Source of the DNA: an uncultured Clostridia bacterium
GTDB lineage: Bacteria > Bacillota > Clostridia > TANB77 > CAG-508
Reading direction: 5' to 3'
Length of the DNA stretch: 5,971 nt
Assembly (NCBI GenBank): GCA_934155265.1
Contig: CAKPGU010000037.1
Coordinates: 1 to 5,971 of the forward strand
The notes below the pieces were generated by a model, which saw only the letters and a list, made by a program, of their open reading frames with translations, was not told where the DNA came from and searched no databases. Position numbers and translations under genes: made by a program. Positions 1 through 5,530 of the stretch are shown in pieces. Every line of letters begins with the position of its first letter. The stretch's first letter is position 1.

Positions 1-103
1 GTTTTCTTCTTACTAATTGATTAATTAACAAATAAGAAATTCCTAAATACTCTGCTGCTTCTTTCATTGTTAGTGTTGTTCTTTGTACTTTTGGTAGTTC
101 CAT
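1..103 (-). CDS. Excisionase-family DNA-binding protein (partial, runs off the left edge)
   Basis: Only the first 34 codons are in the window; the rest lies to the left. The translation begins MELPKVQ and contains LTMKEAAEYLGISYLLINQL, followed by VRRK. This is the usual opening of small excisionase / HTH_17 (MerR-like winged helix) proteins: a 'TLT-x-KEAAEYLGIS' first helix, then the recognition helix. Proteins of this family bind DNA as recombination directionality factors for tyrosine integrases or as small element regulators. No clear Shine-Dalgarno precedes the ATG at 103, and the frame is open further upstream, so the exact start is uncertain. It diverges from the rightward genes. Its presence suggests that an integrase and an element end may lie just outside the window (inference). 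Confidence 0.6.
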   Translation of the reverse strand, partial: MELPKVQRTTLTMKEAAEYLGISYLLINQLVRRK

Positions 104-105
104 AG

Positions 106-225
106 ATTTATGAAAAAAACAACAAAATTTTAAAAGAAGGATTAAAAAATGTATTATCCGGAGAAGATGTAAGTTCATTTAAATTTGATTTTTTCCATAC
201 TTTAGTTTATAATAACCTTAAATAG
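106..225 (+). pseudogene. Orphan C-terminal reading-frame remnant, unrecognised
   Basis: A frame running from just after a TAG (103-105) to TAG at 223-225 encodes about 39 residues without any ATG, GTG or TTG near its beginning. It reads like genuine protein, with KEGLKNVLSGEDVSSFKF then DFFHTLVYNNLK at the end. It looks like the C-terminus of a gene whose 5' part was lost or replaced by the excisionase-side sequence. I do not recognise the family. The endonuclease promoter (185-213) lies inside this frame and the endonuclease ribosome-binding site begins only 7 bases after its stop. The parent gene may therefore once have sat directly upstream of the endonuclease. It could still be a chance open frame, since it is short and AT-rich. 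Confidence 0.35.
185..213 (+). promoter_or_regulatory. Sigma-A type promoter for the HNH endonuclease
   Basis: A -35 box TTGATT (185-190) and a perfect -10 box TATAAT (208-213) are separated by exactly 17 bases. Transcription would start near 219-221, giving a leader of about 25 bases that contains the ribosome-binding site at 233-239. The endonuclease can therefore be transcribed alone, independently of the methyltransferase operon on the other strand. Confidence 0.75.
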
Positions 226-232
226 TTTTTAT

Positions 233-239
233 GGAGGAG
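233..239 (+). promoter_or_regulatory. Ribosome-binding site that fixes the TTG start of the endonuclease
   Basis: GGAGGAG lies 6 bases before the TTG at 246. The codon immediately before that TTG is TAA (243-245), so the frame cannot begin earlier, and the next in-frame ATG is about 45 codons in. Site and spacing together support TTG as the true start. Confidence 0.8.
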
Positions 240-245
240 ATTTAA

Positions 246-1400
246 TTGAATACAAAAAAAGCAAAACAAAATCAACAATACGATGAATATTGGAAGTTAA
301 CTGTTGAATATACAGATATATTTGGTGCGCAATTTAATAATACTTTAAAAGTTATTGTAAAATATATTGATGATAATATGAGTAAAATAAATACTTTTAA
401 TATAGAAAAATATAATAATAAAGATAAAGATGAAAAACTTAAATTTCAAGAATTATATGGAGATTTACAAAGCATAATATTTGCAATATACCATAAATCA
501 GACCTAGGCTCTACAAGAAAATCTATAAACCAATTTGTAAAATTAGGTTTCATAAATCCATATTTAAAAGGCTATCATAAATTAACAAAAAAATTTCTTA
601 ATACCCCCTCTAGTGATAGAGAAATGAAGCAAAGTATTTTTTCAGAAATTTTTTATGATAATGCCTCATTCAATTCTTCAATAACAACTGATAATACAAA
701 TAAAAAAGAAATAAACTTTTTGTTAAAAACCTTAATGTATCATCCACAAAAAATGTTATCTAAGATGGATTTAATAGCTCTTATGGTAACCGATTTATCA
801 TCTTTCCCAAAAGGTTATTTAACAATTGACGAATTAAAGTCACAATATAATTACTCACTAGCTATTGATTTTGAAGAAAATAAATATAACCAAATTCATT
901 ATATGTTTACTTTTTTAAATCTAATGCCAGATTTAACAGCCCATAAAGATAAAGGAATCTCATTTACAGAAGATAGTTTAGTATTATCAGACATAGATAC
1001 AACACGAGATCCTTACATGCATGCTTTATATAGAAATAATCTGAAAATTGAATCCAAACGTGTATATAATGATATAGTGTGTTATGTTGAAAAAATTGCT
1101 TATAAAGGTTTAGTAGCATCACATATAAAACCTTGTCATATTTGTTTAGAAGAATTAAAAACAAATGAAGCATACGATTATAACAATGGAATTTTAATAC
1201 AACAAAATATAGATGCTTATTTTGATAAATTTGATATTTCCTTTAATGATGATGGAACAATGCTTATAGGCTCTAACGTAGATAAAAATATAGCTCAAAA
1301 ATATAGTAAATATACACTAGATAAAGAAATATTAACCCCTGAACGTTTAAAATATTTATCTTATCATAGAAATAGATTTTTTGAAAAAAATGCATTTTAA
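246..1400 (+). CDS. HNH-family Type II restriction endonuclease
   Basis: This 384-residue protein is the probable nuclease of the R-M locus, cutting unmodified double-stranded DNA in the cytoplasm. The C-terminal third carries an HNH_2-like beta-beta-alpha-metal motif. It contains SHIKPC with the first catalytic His at about residue 293, then YNNGILI with the motif Asn at about 313-314, then IDAYFDKFDISFNDDG (about 322-337). In the last element an Asp stands where many HNH proteins have His, as is seen in the 'ID..FD' branch of this family. YHRNRFF near the C-terminus matches the usual closing helix. Residues 1 to about 250 show no motif I recognise and presumably hold the DNA-recognition part. 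Start is TTG at 246. It has its own promoter and converges on two DNA methyltransferases, which is the main reason to call it a restriction enzyme rather than a homing or general HNH nuclease. The site specificity cannot be read from the sequence. Families such as HphI or MnlI (HNH nuclease with m5C and m6A enzymes) are the closest known architecture, not a proven homology. Confidence 0.82.
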   Translation: MNTKKAKQNQQYDEYWKLTVEYTDIFGAQFNNTLKVIVKYIDDNMSKINTFNIEKYNNKDKDEKLKFQELYGDLQSIIFAIYHKSDLGSTRKSINQFVKLGFINPYLKGYHKLTKKFLNTPSSDREMKQSIFSEIFYDNASFNSSITTDNTNKKEINFLLKTLMYHPQKMLSKMDLIALMVTDLSSFPKGYLTIDELKSQYNYSLAIDFEENKYNQIHYMFTFLNLMPDLTAHKDKGISFTEDSLVLSDIDTTRDPYMHALYRNNLKIESKRVYNDIVCYVEKIAYKGLVASHIKPCHICLEELKTNEAYDYNNGILIQQNIDAYFDKFDISFNDDGTMLIGSNVDKNIAQKYSKYTLDKEILTPERLKYLSYHRNRFFEKNAF

Positions 1401-1406
1401 TGTTTA

Positions 1407-1438
1407 AAAGGAATCTTCATTACTTCGAAGACTCCTTT
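1407..1438. terminator. Bidirectional hairpin terminator between the convergent R and M genes
   Basis: The arms AAAGGAATCTTC (1407-1418) and GAAGACTCCTTT (1427-1438) pair across an 8-base loop with a single A/C mismatch on the plus strand, which becomes a G-U pair on the minus strand. The plus-strand hairpin is followed by TATTTTT, a good U-tract for ending the endonuclease transcript. The minus-strand copy is followed by a weaker TTTTAAA tail. The right arm is also the last coding part of the adenine methyltransferase, so that gene's stop codon lies inside the loop. Confidence 0.75.
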
Positions 1439-2439
1439 ATTTTTAACACTATTAACATTTCAACTGTTTGATTTTTATTTATGCTTCCTGTTACTTTGTA
1501 TTGATGTTCCTTACTAAAAACTTTAACTGTTCCGTACTTTGATAGCATATTGCTTAATTCCTCAACAGTAGGTTTAGTTTTATTGCTTTCGCTTATTACA
1601 ATATATTTTGTTTTTTCAATGCATTTAGTTACAAGTTTTTCTAAGTTTATTAAAAACATGTTATTCTCTGAAAAATTAACATATTGAATTTCATGTTTTA
1701 CAGCTTTATCATATAATCCATAAAAATTACCATATTTATTCATAGTAGCTGGATATGGAGGATCCATATATATAATATCTATTTTTTCATCTAGTTTATC
1801 AATCATATCGAAAGAATCATAGTTAAAACTTTTATTATTTTTGTGATTATCAAAAACTGCATTATTATAATTTTCAAGATTATCCCTTATATGCTTTTCA
1901 AACGTATAATTATGGTACGCTCTTCTTCTTTTATATTTCTCATAACTATAATCTTCATCTCTTAATTTCTGTATTTGATTCCATGGCACGTTCATTCTAG
2001 AATATGGTAATTTTCTTATCATAGCTCTTCTTATTAATGCAAGAAACATATATTTTTCATATTCATTTTCTATTTTTTCTGAAATAACAAACAATCTCGC
2101 CAATTCTTTTACTTCATCATCATAATACAATCTATTTGATAAAAAAACAATTTCTTTATATTTTTTATCTATCTCACTACTTGTCACTTTAATATTTAAT
2201 ATTTCTTCATCTAATATAGTATTTTTGTTTTCTATAATAGCTTTACTAATAACATAATTAGAATATAATGCATCATTTGAATAAACTGTATAATTATTTT
2301 CCTTAAGTGCATAAGCAACAGAATTCCCACCGGAAAACAAATCTAATACAGTTCCATTCTTCAAAGGAAGATTGTCTATTATCCAATTAACAATTTTATC
2401 TTTATTTCCTATATAATTAATTTTAGGATATTTACTCAT
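1420..2439 (-). CDS. DNA adenine-N6 methyltransferase, D12 (alpha) class
   Basis: This 339-residue enzyme transfers a methyl group from S-adenosylmethionine to the N6 of adenine in its target site, protecting it from the partner nuclease. Motif order is that of the alpha/D12 class: motif X at the N-terminus (YIGNKDKI, residues 9-16), SAM-binding motif I (LDLFSGGNSV, 32-41), ND at the end of the next strand (55-56), a long variable region (about 75-215) that should hold the target-recognition domain, and catalytic motif IV DPPY at 226-229. The C-terminus keeps the usual 'IVISESN' strand and a beta-hairpin finish. ATG at 2439 is preceded by GGGAGG (2449-2454) at 9 bases. The gene overlaps the end of the cytosine methyltransferase by 8 bases, indicating translational coupling. 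It is the last gene of the operon and stops within the terminator hairpin. It appears complete. Confidence 0.9.
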   Translation of the reverse strand: MSKYPKINYIGNKDKIVNWIIDNLPLKNGTVLDLFSGGNSVAYALKENNYTVYSNDALYSNYVISKAIIENKNTILDEEILNIKVTSSEIDKKYKEIVFLSNRLYYDDEVKELARLFVISEKIENEYEKYMFLALIRRAMIRKLPYSRMNVPWNQIQKLRDEDYSYEKYKRRRAYHNYTFEKHIRDNLENYNNAVFDNHKNNKSFNYDSFDMIDKLDEKIDIIYMDPPYPATMNKYGNFYGLYDKAVKHEIQYVNFSENNMFLINLEKLVTKCIEKTKYIVISESNKTKPTVEELSNMLSKYGTVKVFSKEHQYKVTGSINKNQTVEMLIVLKIKESSK

Positions 2440-3427
2440 TATCTAGCACCTCCCTAACAGATTTAGCAATTTGAAAAGCAAGTTTTGGTGGAACAGCATT
2501 TCCTATTTGTTGTTGCACTTTCCCAGCATTTCCTTTAAAAACAAATTCATCTGGAAAAGTTTGAATTCTAGCTAATTCCCTTCCAGTTAATGCTCGATTT
2601 TGATTGTAATGAAATATCTTTCTCATATCTCCTGTTATACAAAAAGATGGTTCATTGCTATTATATCTTATATATTTTCTTATATCTCCAGATTTTGGTC
2701 TTAATTCTTCAGGTATATCATTTCTATCCCCACCATCTTTTACAAAGCTCATCTTTTTAAGCATTTGCTCTGAGTGTTTCATTGCATTATGATTTGGTAT
2801 ATTACTAGTTTCTCCACTTTTCAAACTTGGTAAATTATCAATTGCATCCTTAATTGTAAATATTTTATCAGATTTTTTAGGAAATTCAAAAACATTTCTT
2901 TCATTTAGAGTCCCTATGACAAATATTCTTCTTCTTTGTTGAGGAATACCATAGTCAACAGCATTTAGCACATCAAATTTTACATCATAACCAATACGCT
3001 TAAATTCATTTACAATTTCTTCTATCGTTTTTCCTTTATTGTGTGTTTTCAAAGCTGCTACATTTTCCATTACAAATATTCTTGGCTTAATTACTTCTAC
3101 GAATCTTACAAACTCTCTAAATAATTGATTTCTTTCATCATCTATAAAATTCCTGCCTATTCTACCAGCTATTGAAAATCCTTGACAAGGTGGTCCACCT
3201 ATAATAACATCAACACTCTCATTTCCTACTAATTTTTTTATTTCATCATTAGTAATTTTTTTTATATCTCCAACCTTTAAATTATGTGTTGGAAAATTAT
3301 ATTTATATGTATCTGCAAAACATTGATCACATTCTACAGCTAATACATTTTCAAATTCAGCTTTATCAAATCCAAGGGACATTCCACCTGCACCTGAAAA
3401 TAAATCTATATATTTATACTTTTTCAT
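2432..3427 (-). CDS. DNA cytosine-C5 methyltransferase (Dcm/HhaI family)
   Basis: This 331-residue protein has all the major motifs of the family. Motif I is IDLFSGAGG (7-15), motif IV is GGPPCQGFS (77-85) with catalytic Cys81, motif VI is ENV (121-123), and motif VIII is QQRRR (163-167). A target-recognition region of roughly 100 residues follows (about 180-275). Motif IX is LTGRELARIQTFP (280-292) and motif X is QQQIGNAVPP (305-314). It forms a covalent intermediate with C6 of the target cytosine and methylates C5 using SAM. ATG at 3427 has an AGGAGG (3433-3438) 5 bases upstream, lying inside the end of the preceding Phd-like gene, which stops 14 bases into this one. No damage is visible. 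The overlap with both neighbours places the three genes in one transcript. Confidence 0.95.
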   Translation of the reverse strand: MKKYKYIDLFSGAGGMSLGFDKAEFENVLAVECDQCFADTYKYNFPTHNLKVGDIKKITNDEIKKLVGNESVDVIIGGPPCQGFSIAGRIGRNFIDDERNQLFREFVRFVEVIKPRIFVMENVAALKTHNKGKTIEEIVNEFKRIGYDVKFDVLNAVDYGIPQQRRRIFVIGTLNERNVFEFPKKSDKIFTIKDAIDNLPSLKSGETSNIPNHNAMKHSEQMLKKMSFVKDGGDRNDIPEELRPKSGDIRKYIRYNSNEPSFCITGDMRKIFHYNQNRALTGRELARIQTFPDEFVFKGNAGKVQQQIGNAVPPKLAFQIAKSVREVLDNE

Positions 3428-3623
3428 TTAAACCTCCTGTATTCATTATTGCTAACATCTTCAAATATTGCTCATATTCCATTATTACCATATATTCTTT
3501 ACTATTTTTTATAACTTTTATTGGTTTTTTAGTTTCTTCTATTTTTTTAAATATTTTAGCAGATTGCCCCCTATTAAATTCTCTCGCTTTAACAGAATCT
3601 AAAAAAAGATTTTCAAATTTCAT
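3414..3623 (-). CDS. Phd/YefM-family antitoxin-like small DNA-binding protein
   Basis: This 69-residue protein carries the Phd/YefM (RelB-like beta-alpha fold) signature: VKAREFNRGQSAKIFKKIEE (residues 11-30), then KPIKVIKNSKEYMVIMEYEQ (33-52) and YLKM. Such proteins dimerise through this fold and bind operator palindromes, and the C-terminal tail normally neutralises a toxin. Here the tail beyond about residue 57 is very short and no toxin gene is adjacent. It is the first gene of the methyltransferase operon and overlaps the C5 enzyme by 14 bases. I chose ATG at 3623 because a strong -10 box lies at 3646-3651 and GGGGG (3633-3637) is well spaced; an upstream in-frame ATG at 3662 falls inside the promoter spacer. 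It is likely a repressor of the operon (inference). An orphan antitoxin without regulatory role is the alternative. Confidence 0.78.
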   Translation of the reverse strand: MKFENLFLDSVKAREFNRGQSAKIFKKIEETKKPIKVIKNSKEYMVIMEYEQYLKMLAIMNTGGLNEKV

Positions 3624-3632
3624 CTCCGTTTT

Positions 3633-3637
3633 CCCCC
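3633..3637 (-). promoter_or_regulatory. Ribosome-binding site deciding the Phd-like start
   Basis: GGGGG on the minus strand lies 9 bases before the ATG at 3623, and it falls just downstream of the predicted transcription start near 3639. A second GGAG directly abuts the ATG (3624-3627) but is too close to act. The very short leader of about 16 bases excludes the longer reading from 3662. Confidence 0.55.
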
Positions 3638-3645
3638 ATGTGCAT

Positions 3646-3674
3646 ATATTATCACTAAGCAAAACAAATGTAAA
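3646..3674 (-). promoter_or_regulatory. Sigma-A type promoter of the regulator-methyltransferase operon
   Basis: On the minus strand, TTTACA (3674-3669) and TAATAT (3651-3646) are separated by exactly 17 bases. The start point would be near 3639, only about 16 bases before the Phd-like ATG. An AT-rich inverted repeat lies immediately upstream of the -35 box. Confidence 0.72.
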
Positions 3675-3677
3675 TAG

Positions 3678-3695
3678 TAATTATAAAAATAATTA
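3678..3695. promoter_or_regulatory. Perfect inverted repeat upstream of the -35 box (possible operator or UP element)
   Basis: TAATTAT and ATAATTA are perfect 7-base arms around AAAA, ending 4 bases upstream of the operon -35 box. Phd/YefM proteins bind AT-rich palindromes near their own promoters, so this is a candidate operator. It could equally be an A/T-rich UP element or chance in such AT-rich DNA. Confidence 0.35.
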
Positions 3696-3744
3696 GAATT
3701 GTCATTACTTTTTTATTGGTTTCTTTATAGTAAGCTTTTCAGCA

Positions 3745-3818
3745 GCTAAAAACGGGTTTGGGGCTTTCCCAACTATCAAGAACCCTTTGTATACTCAAAG
3801 GAGAATCTTGCTAAAAAC
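3745..3818. repeat. Hairpin block framed by 9-bp direct repeats GCTAAAAAC
   Basis: GCTAAAAAC occurs at 3745-3753 and again at 3810-3818. Between the copies lie hairpin A (TTGGG 3758-3762 with CCCAA 3768-3772) and a two-step hairpin B. In hairpin B the outer stem is CAAGA 3777-3781 with TCTTG 3806-3810, and the inner stem is CCTTTG 3784-3789 with CAAAGG 3796-3801 around TATACT. This block is less AT-rich than its surroundings. It could be a small structured RNA, a relic of an insertion-sequence end (IS200/IS605-type ends are hairpin-rich), or a miniature element with a target duplication. None of these is established. Confidence 0.45.
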
Positions 3819-3843
3819 AATTCTTTTATTTTAGTCTTTTTTT
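3811..3843 (+). terminator. Possible weak plus-strand terminator after the hairpin block
   Basis: CTAAAA (3811-3816) can pair with TTTTAG (3829-3834), and seven T residues follow at 3837-3843. The stem is short and almost all A-U, so it is weak. It matters only if the hairpin block is transcribed rightward. Upstream, TTGTCA (3699-3704) and TATAGT (3726-3731) are 21 bases apart, too far for a convincing promoter. Confidence 0.3.
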
Positions 3844-3850
3844 ACTCTAA

Positions 3851-3889
3851 AACAATATAAAAAGAAAAGTGACATTTTTATCTGCCACT
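3851..3889 (-). terminator. Rho-independent terminator for the right-hand minus-strand genes
   Basis: Read on the minus strand, AGTGGCA (3889-3883) pairs with TGTCACT (3874-3868) with one G-U wobble around GATAAAAA, and is followed by TTTCTTTTTATA. It would end the transcript from the antitoxin and helicase-loader remnants and separate them from the R-M operon, which has its own promoter downstream. Confidence 0.7.
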
Positions 3890-3900
3890 AATCATTTCAC

Positions 3901-3914
3901 ATCTAAATTTAGAT
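3901..3914. repeat. Perfect 14-bp palindrome ATCTAAATTTAGAT
   Basis: The sequence equals its own reverse complement over 14 bases. It lies between the end of the helicase-loader remnant and its terminator. No function is evident; it may be an operator, a remnant of an element end or chance. Confidence 0.4.
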
Positions 3915-3938
3915 TATAATCCAGTTATCTCAACTATT

Positions 3939-4754
3939 TCAAAGTGATTCCCTAATTAGGGAATCGCTCATTCTATGGTCATCGTCCTTAATTTCAATAC
4001 CACCACACATCTCATATAATCTTGAAATTATTTAATCAACGATACTATAATTTTTATTTATACATAATCTTTCTCTTAATTGATTTCTGTTATAATTTGT
4101 GGTTATAACAATCGGCAAATAATTATTATATCTATTATTCACTATCAAAAATAATTTTTCTAATACCCATTCTGTTGGCTTTTCTTTTCCTAAATCATCA
4201 ATTACTAAAAGATCAACACTAGAATATAAATTCAAATAATCTTTATCAGAAACTTCTGAATCGCTATATGAATCTCTAATAAAATCTAACAATTGTATTA
4301 AAGTTCCAAATATTACTGATTTTCCGTTCTTAATAATTTCATTTGCAATGCATGATGCTAAATAAGTTTTACCTACACCATAAGCTCCTGTTATAAAAAG
4401 TCCTTTATTTGTTGTTCCTTTTATCAATTTGTCTACATATTTTTTAACATTTTCATAAGCATTTTTATTCTTATTTGTTATTTTATAATTTTCAAATGTG
4501 CTATTTAATTGACGTTTTCCTAAATTATTATTTTTAAATAATTTGTTTATTTTACTTAAATTGATTTTTTTTATTTTGTCTTTTTCAATATATTCATCGT
4601 ATTGTTGCCAAATTTTACTAGCATCATTACAGGTACATCTTTCGTATGCTGTTGCTATATCTTTATAAACAATATTGATATATAGTGCAGTATAATCATT
4701 TATATGTAATAACTTTTCACAGAATTTGCGCTTCTTCTCTTTGGTATTTATCAT
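3939..4754 (-). pseudogene. DnaC/IstB-type helicase-loader ATPase, broken
   Basis: An AAA+ ATPase of the DnaC/DnaI/IstB group, which loads replicative helicase in phages, plasmids and integrative elements. The first open stretch (4754-4032, 240 residues) has Walker A GAYGVGKT (123-130), Walker B LLVIDDLG (182-189) and sensor-1 VITTN (216-220). An ERCTC fragment near residue 38-42 recalls the N-terminal Cys-rich part. The frame is cut by TAA at 4032-4034 directly after SIVD. In the same frame it continues IISRLYEMCGGIEIKDDDHR and ends at TGA 3939. SRLxEMC is the conserved C-terminal region with the family's arginine, so the TAA is a nonsense change (AAA to TAA would fit). The first 10 or so residues overlap, out of frame, the tail of the upstream antitoxin remnant, so the true 5' end is probably missing. 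A truncated protein might still be made, but normal function is unlikely. Confidence 0.75.
3946..3965. repeat. Perfect 20-bp palindrome GATTCCCTAATTAGGGAATC
   Basis: All 20 bases are self-complementary. Flanking AGT/GCT extends the symmetry by three more positions with one mismatch that is a wobble pair on the plus strand. It lies in the tail of the helicase-loader frame, beyond the point where DnaC-type proteins usually end. No U-tract follows on either strand, so it is not an ordinary terminator. A protein-binding site or a relic of an insertion is possible. Confidence 0.5.
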
Positions 4755-5530
4755 CTAATAATGATAATTCATCATATTTTTATACACTATAGTAGGTCCA
4801 AATTTTTGATTTTGATAAGTTAGTCCTGTAATCGCAACCGCTCTTTTATTAAATGATAACATATCAATATACCATAAATATTTATTCAAACTTGTTATTG
4901 TTAGTTTTTTTACTTTACTTGCTATATATGAGATTATATTTTCGACTTTTTCTAAATCTAATGATTTATATCCATTATAAATATCAGGTTTTCTATTTAA
5001 TACTTCTTTTAAATATCTTCTAATGTTTTCTTGAACTCTTTTTTTACTAATATTTTCTTCTTGTCCTTCAGATACTATCTTTTTATATGTTTTTTCAGTA
5101 ATATTATTATTCTCATATGATTCTTTTACTTTTTCTATAAATCGATCTTCATTTTCTATTAATAATTTGAGATAATCACTTTGAGATTTTGTTGGAAGAC
5201 CTCCTCTTTCATATCTATTAATAGTCATTTTTCCAAACCCTAAAATAGCTGTTAATTCTCTTTGTGATATATCATATTTTTCTCTTAGTTTAACAATATC
5301 ATCTGCTTTTATAATATTAGCTTTTTCTCTATATATTTTGTATATTCTTTCATTATTTTCATCTTCTATTTTATTAACATATAAATCTTGGTTACATTCA
5401 TTGTATATAGCTACATTTTCAAACGTGTTTACTTCAATTCCTCTAATTTCTTTTAATTCTCTTTTTTCTATTTTATATTCTACTTCTTTTTTACAATATG
5501 GACAATATACTTACATTCTAATTTACTCAT
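4717..5530 (-). pseudogene. YgiT-type zinc finger / HTH / Panacea (DUF4065-like) antitoxin, frameshifted
   Basis: The remains of an MqsA-like antitoxin with three parts: an N-terminal zinc finger (YCPYCKKEVEYK, then YNECNQDLYV), an Xre-type helix-turn-helix (VKLREKYDISQRELTAILGF, then GKMTINRYERGG), and a C-terminal Panacea/SocA-like part (TSLNKYLWYIDMLSFNKRA, then ITGLTYQNQKFGP). ATG at 5530 gives MSKLECK, but the frame shifts near 5505-5511: removing one AT from TATAT restores the CPYC reading. A second shift lies in an A5 run (4777-4781 as T's): one more A would let it continue KKYDELSLLDDKYQREE to TGA at 4717-4719. A shortened product from an internal ATG at 5228 to TAG at 4755 is all that remains open, and it starts in the HTH. 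The second zinc pair has Tyr where a Cys is expected. The start overlaps the toxin stop by 8 bases. Confidence 0.75.

Larger units (their letters stand above)
3696..3938. other. Non-coding interval between the R-M operon and the decayed genes
   Basis: No credible reading frame of gene quality covers this stretch on either strand. It contains a block of hairpins with flanking direct repeats (3745-3843), a minus-strand terminator for the right-hand genes (3851-3889) and a perfect palindrome at 3901-3914. No tRNA, tandem-repeat array or CRISPR was seen. Confidence 0.6.

Noticed and set aside
231..245. A real four-codon leader peptide before the endonuclease
   Set aside because: The ATG has no upstream ribosome-binding site and its codons are themselves the Shine-Dalgarno of the TTG start; kept only as a remark.
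964..1173. Minus-strand open frame of 69 codons inside the endonuclease
   Set aside because: It is antisense to the HNH gene, has a low-complexity hydrophobic translation and no ribosome-binding context; a shadow of AT-rich coding DNA.
3624..3662. A longer Phd-like protein starting at an in-frame ATG at 3662
   Set aside because: That ATG lies inside the spacer of the predicted operon promoter. The ATG at 3623 has a spaced GGGGG, and the extra 13 residues are not part of the Phd fold.
3286..3696. Plus-strand open frame of 136 codons
   Set aside because: It runs opposite to the start of the C5 methyltransferase and the Phd-like gene, which have clear motifs. Its translation has no recognisable domain.
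3699..3731. Plus-strand promoter driving the hairpin block
   Set aside because: TTGTCA and TATAGT are 21 bases apart, outside the usual 16-18, and no better pair was found.
3745..3818. CRISPR repeat or tracrRNA-like element
   Set aside because: There are only two copies of a 9-base repeat, no spacer array and no cas gene in the window.
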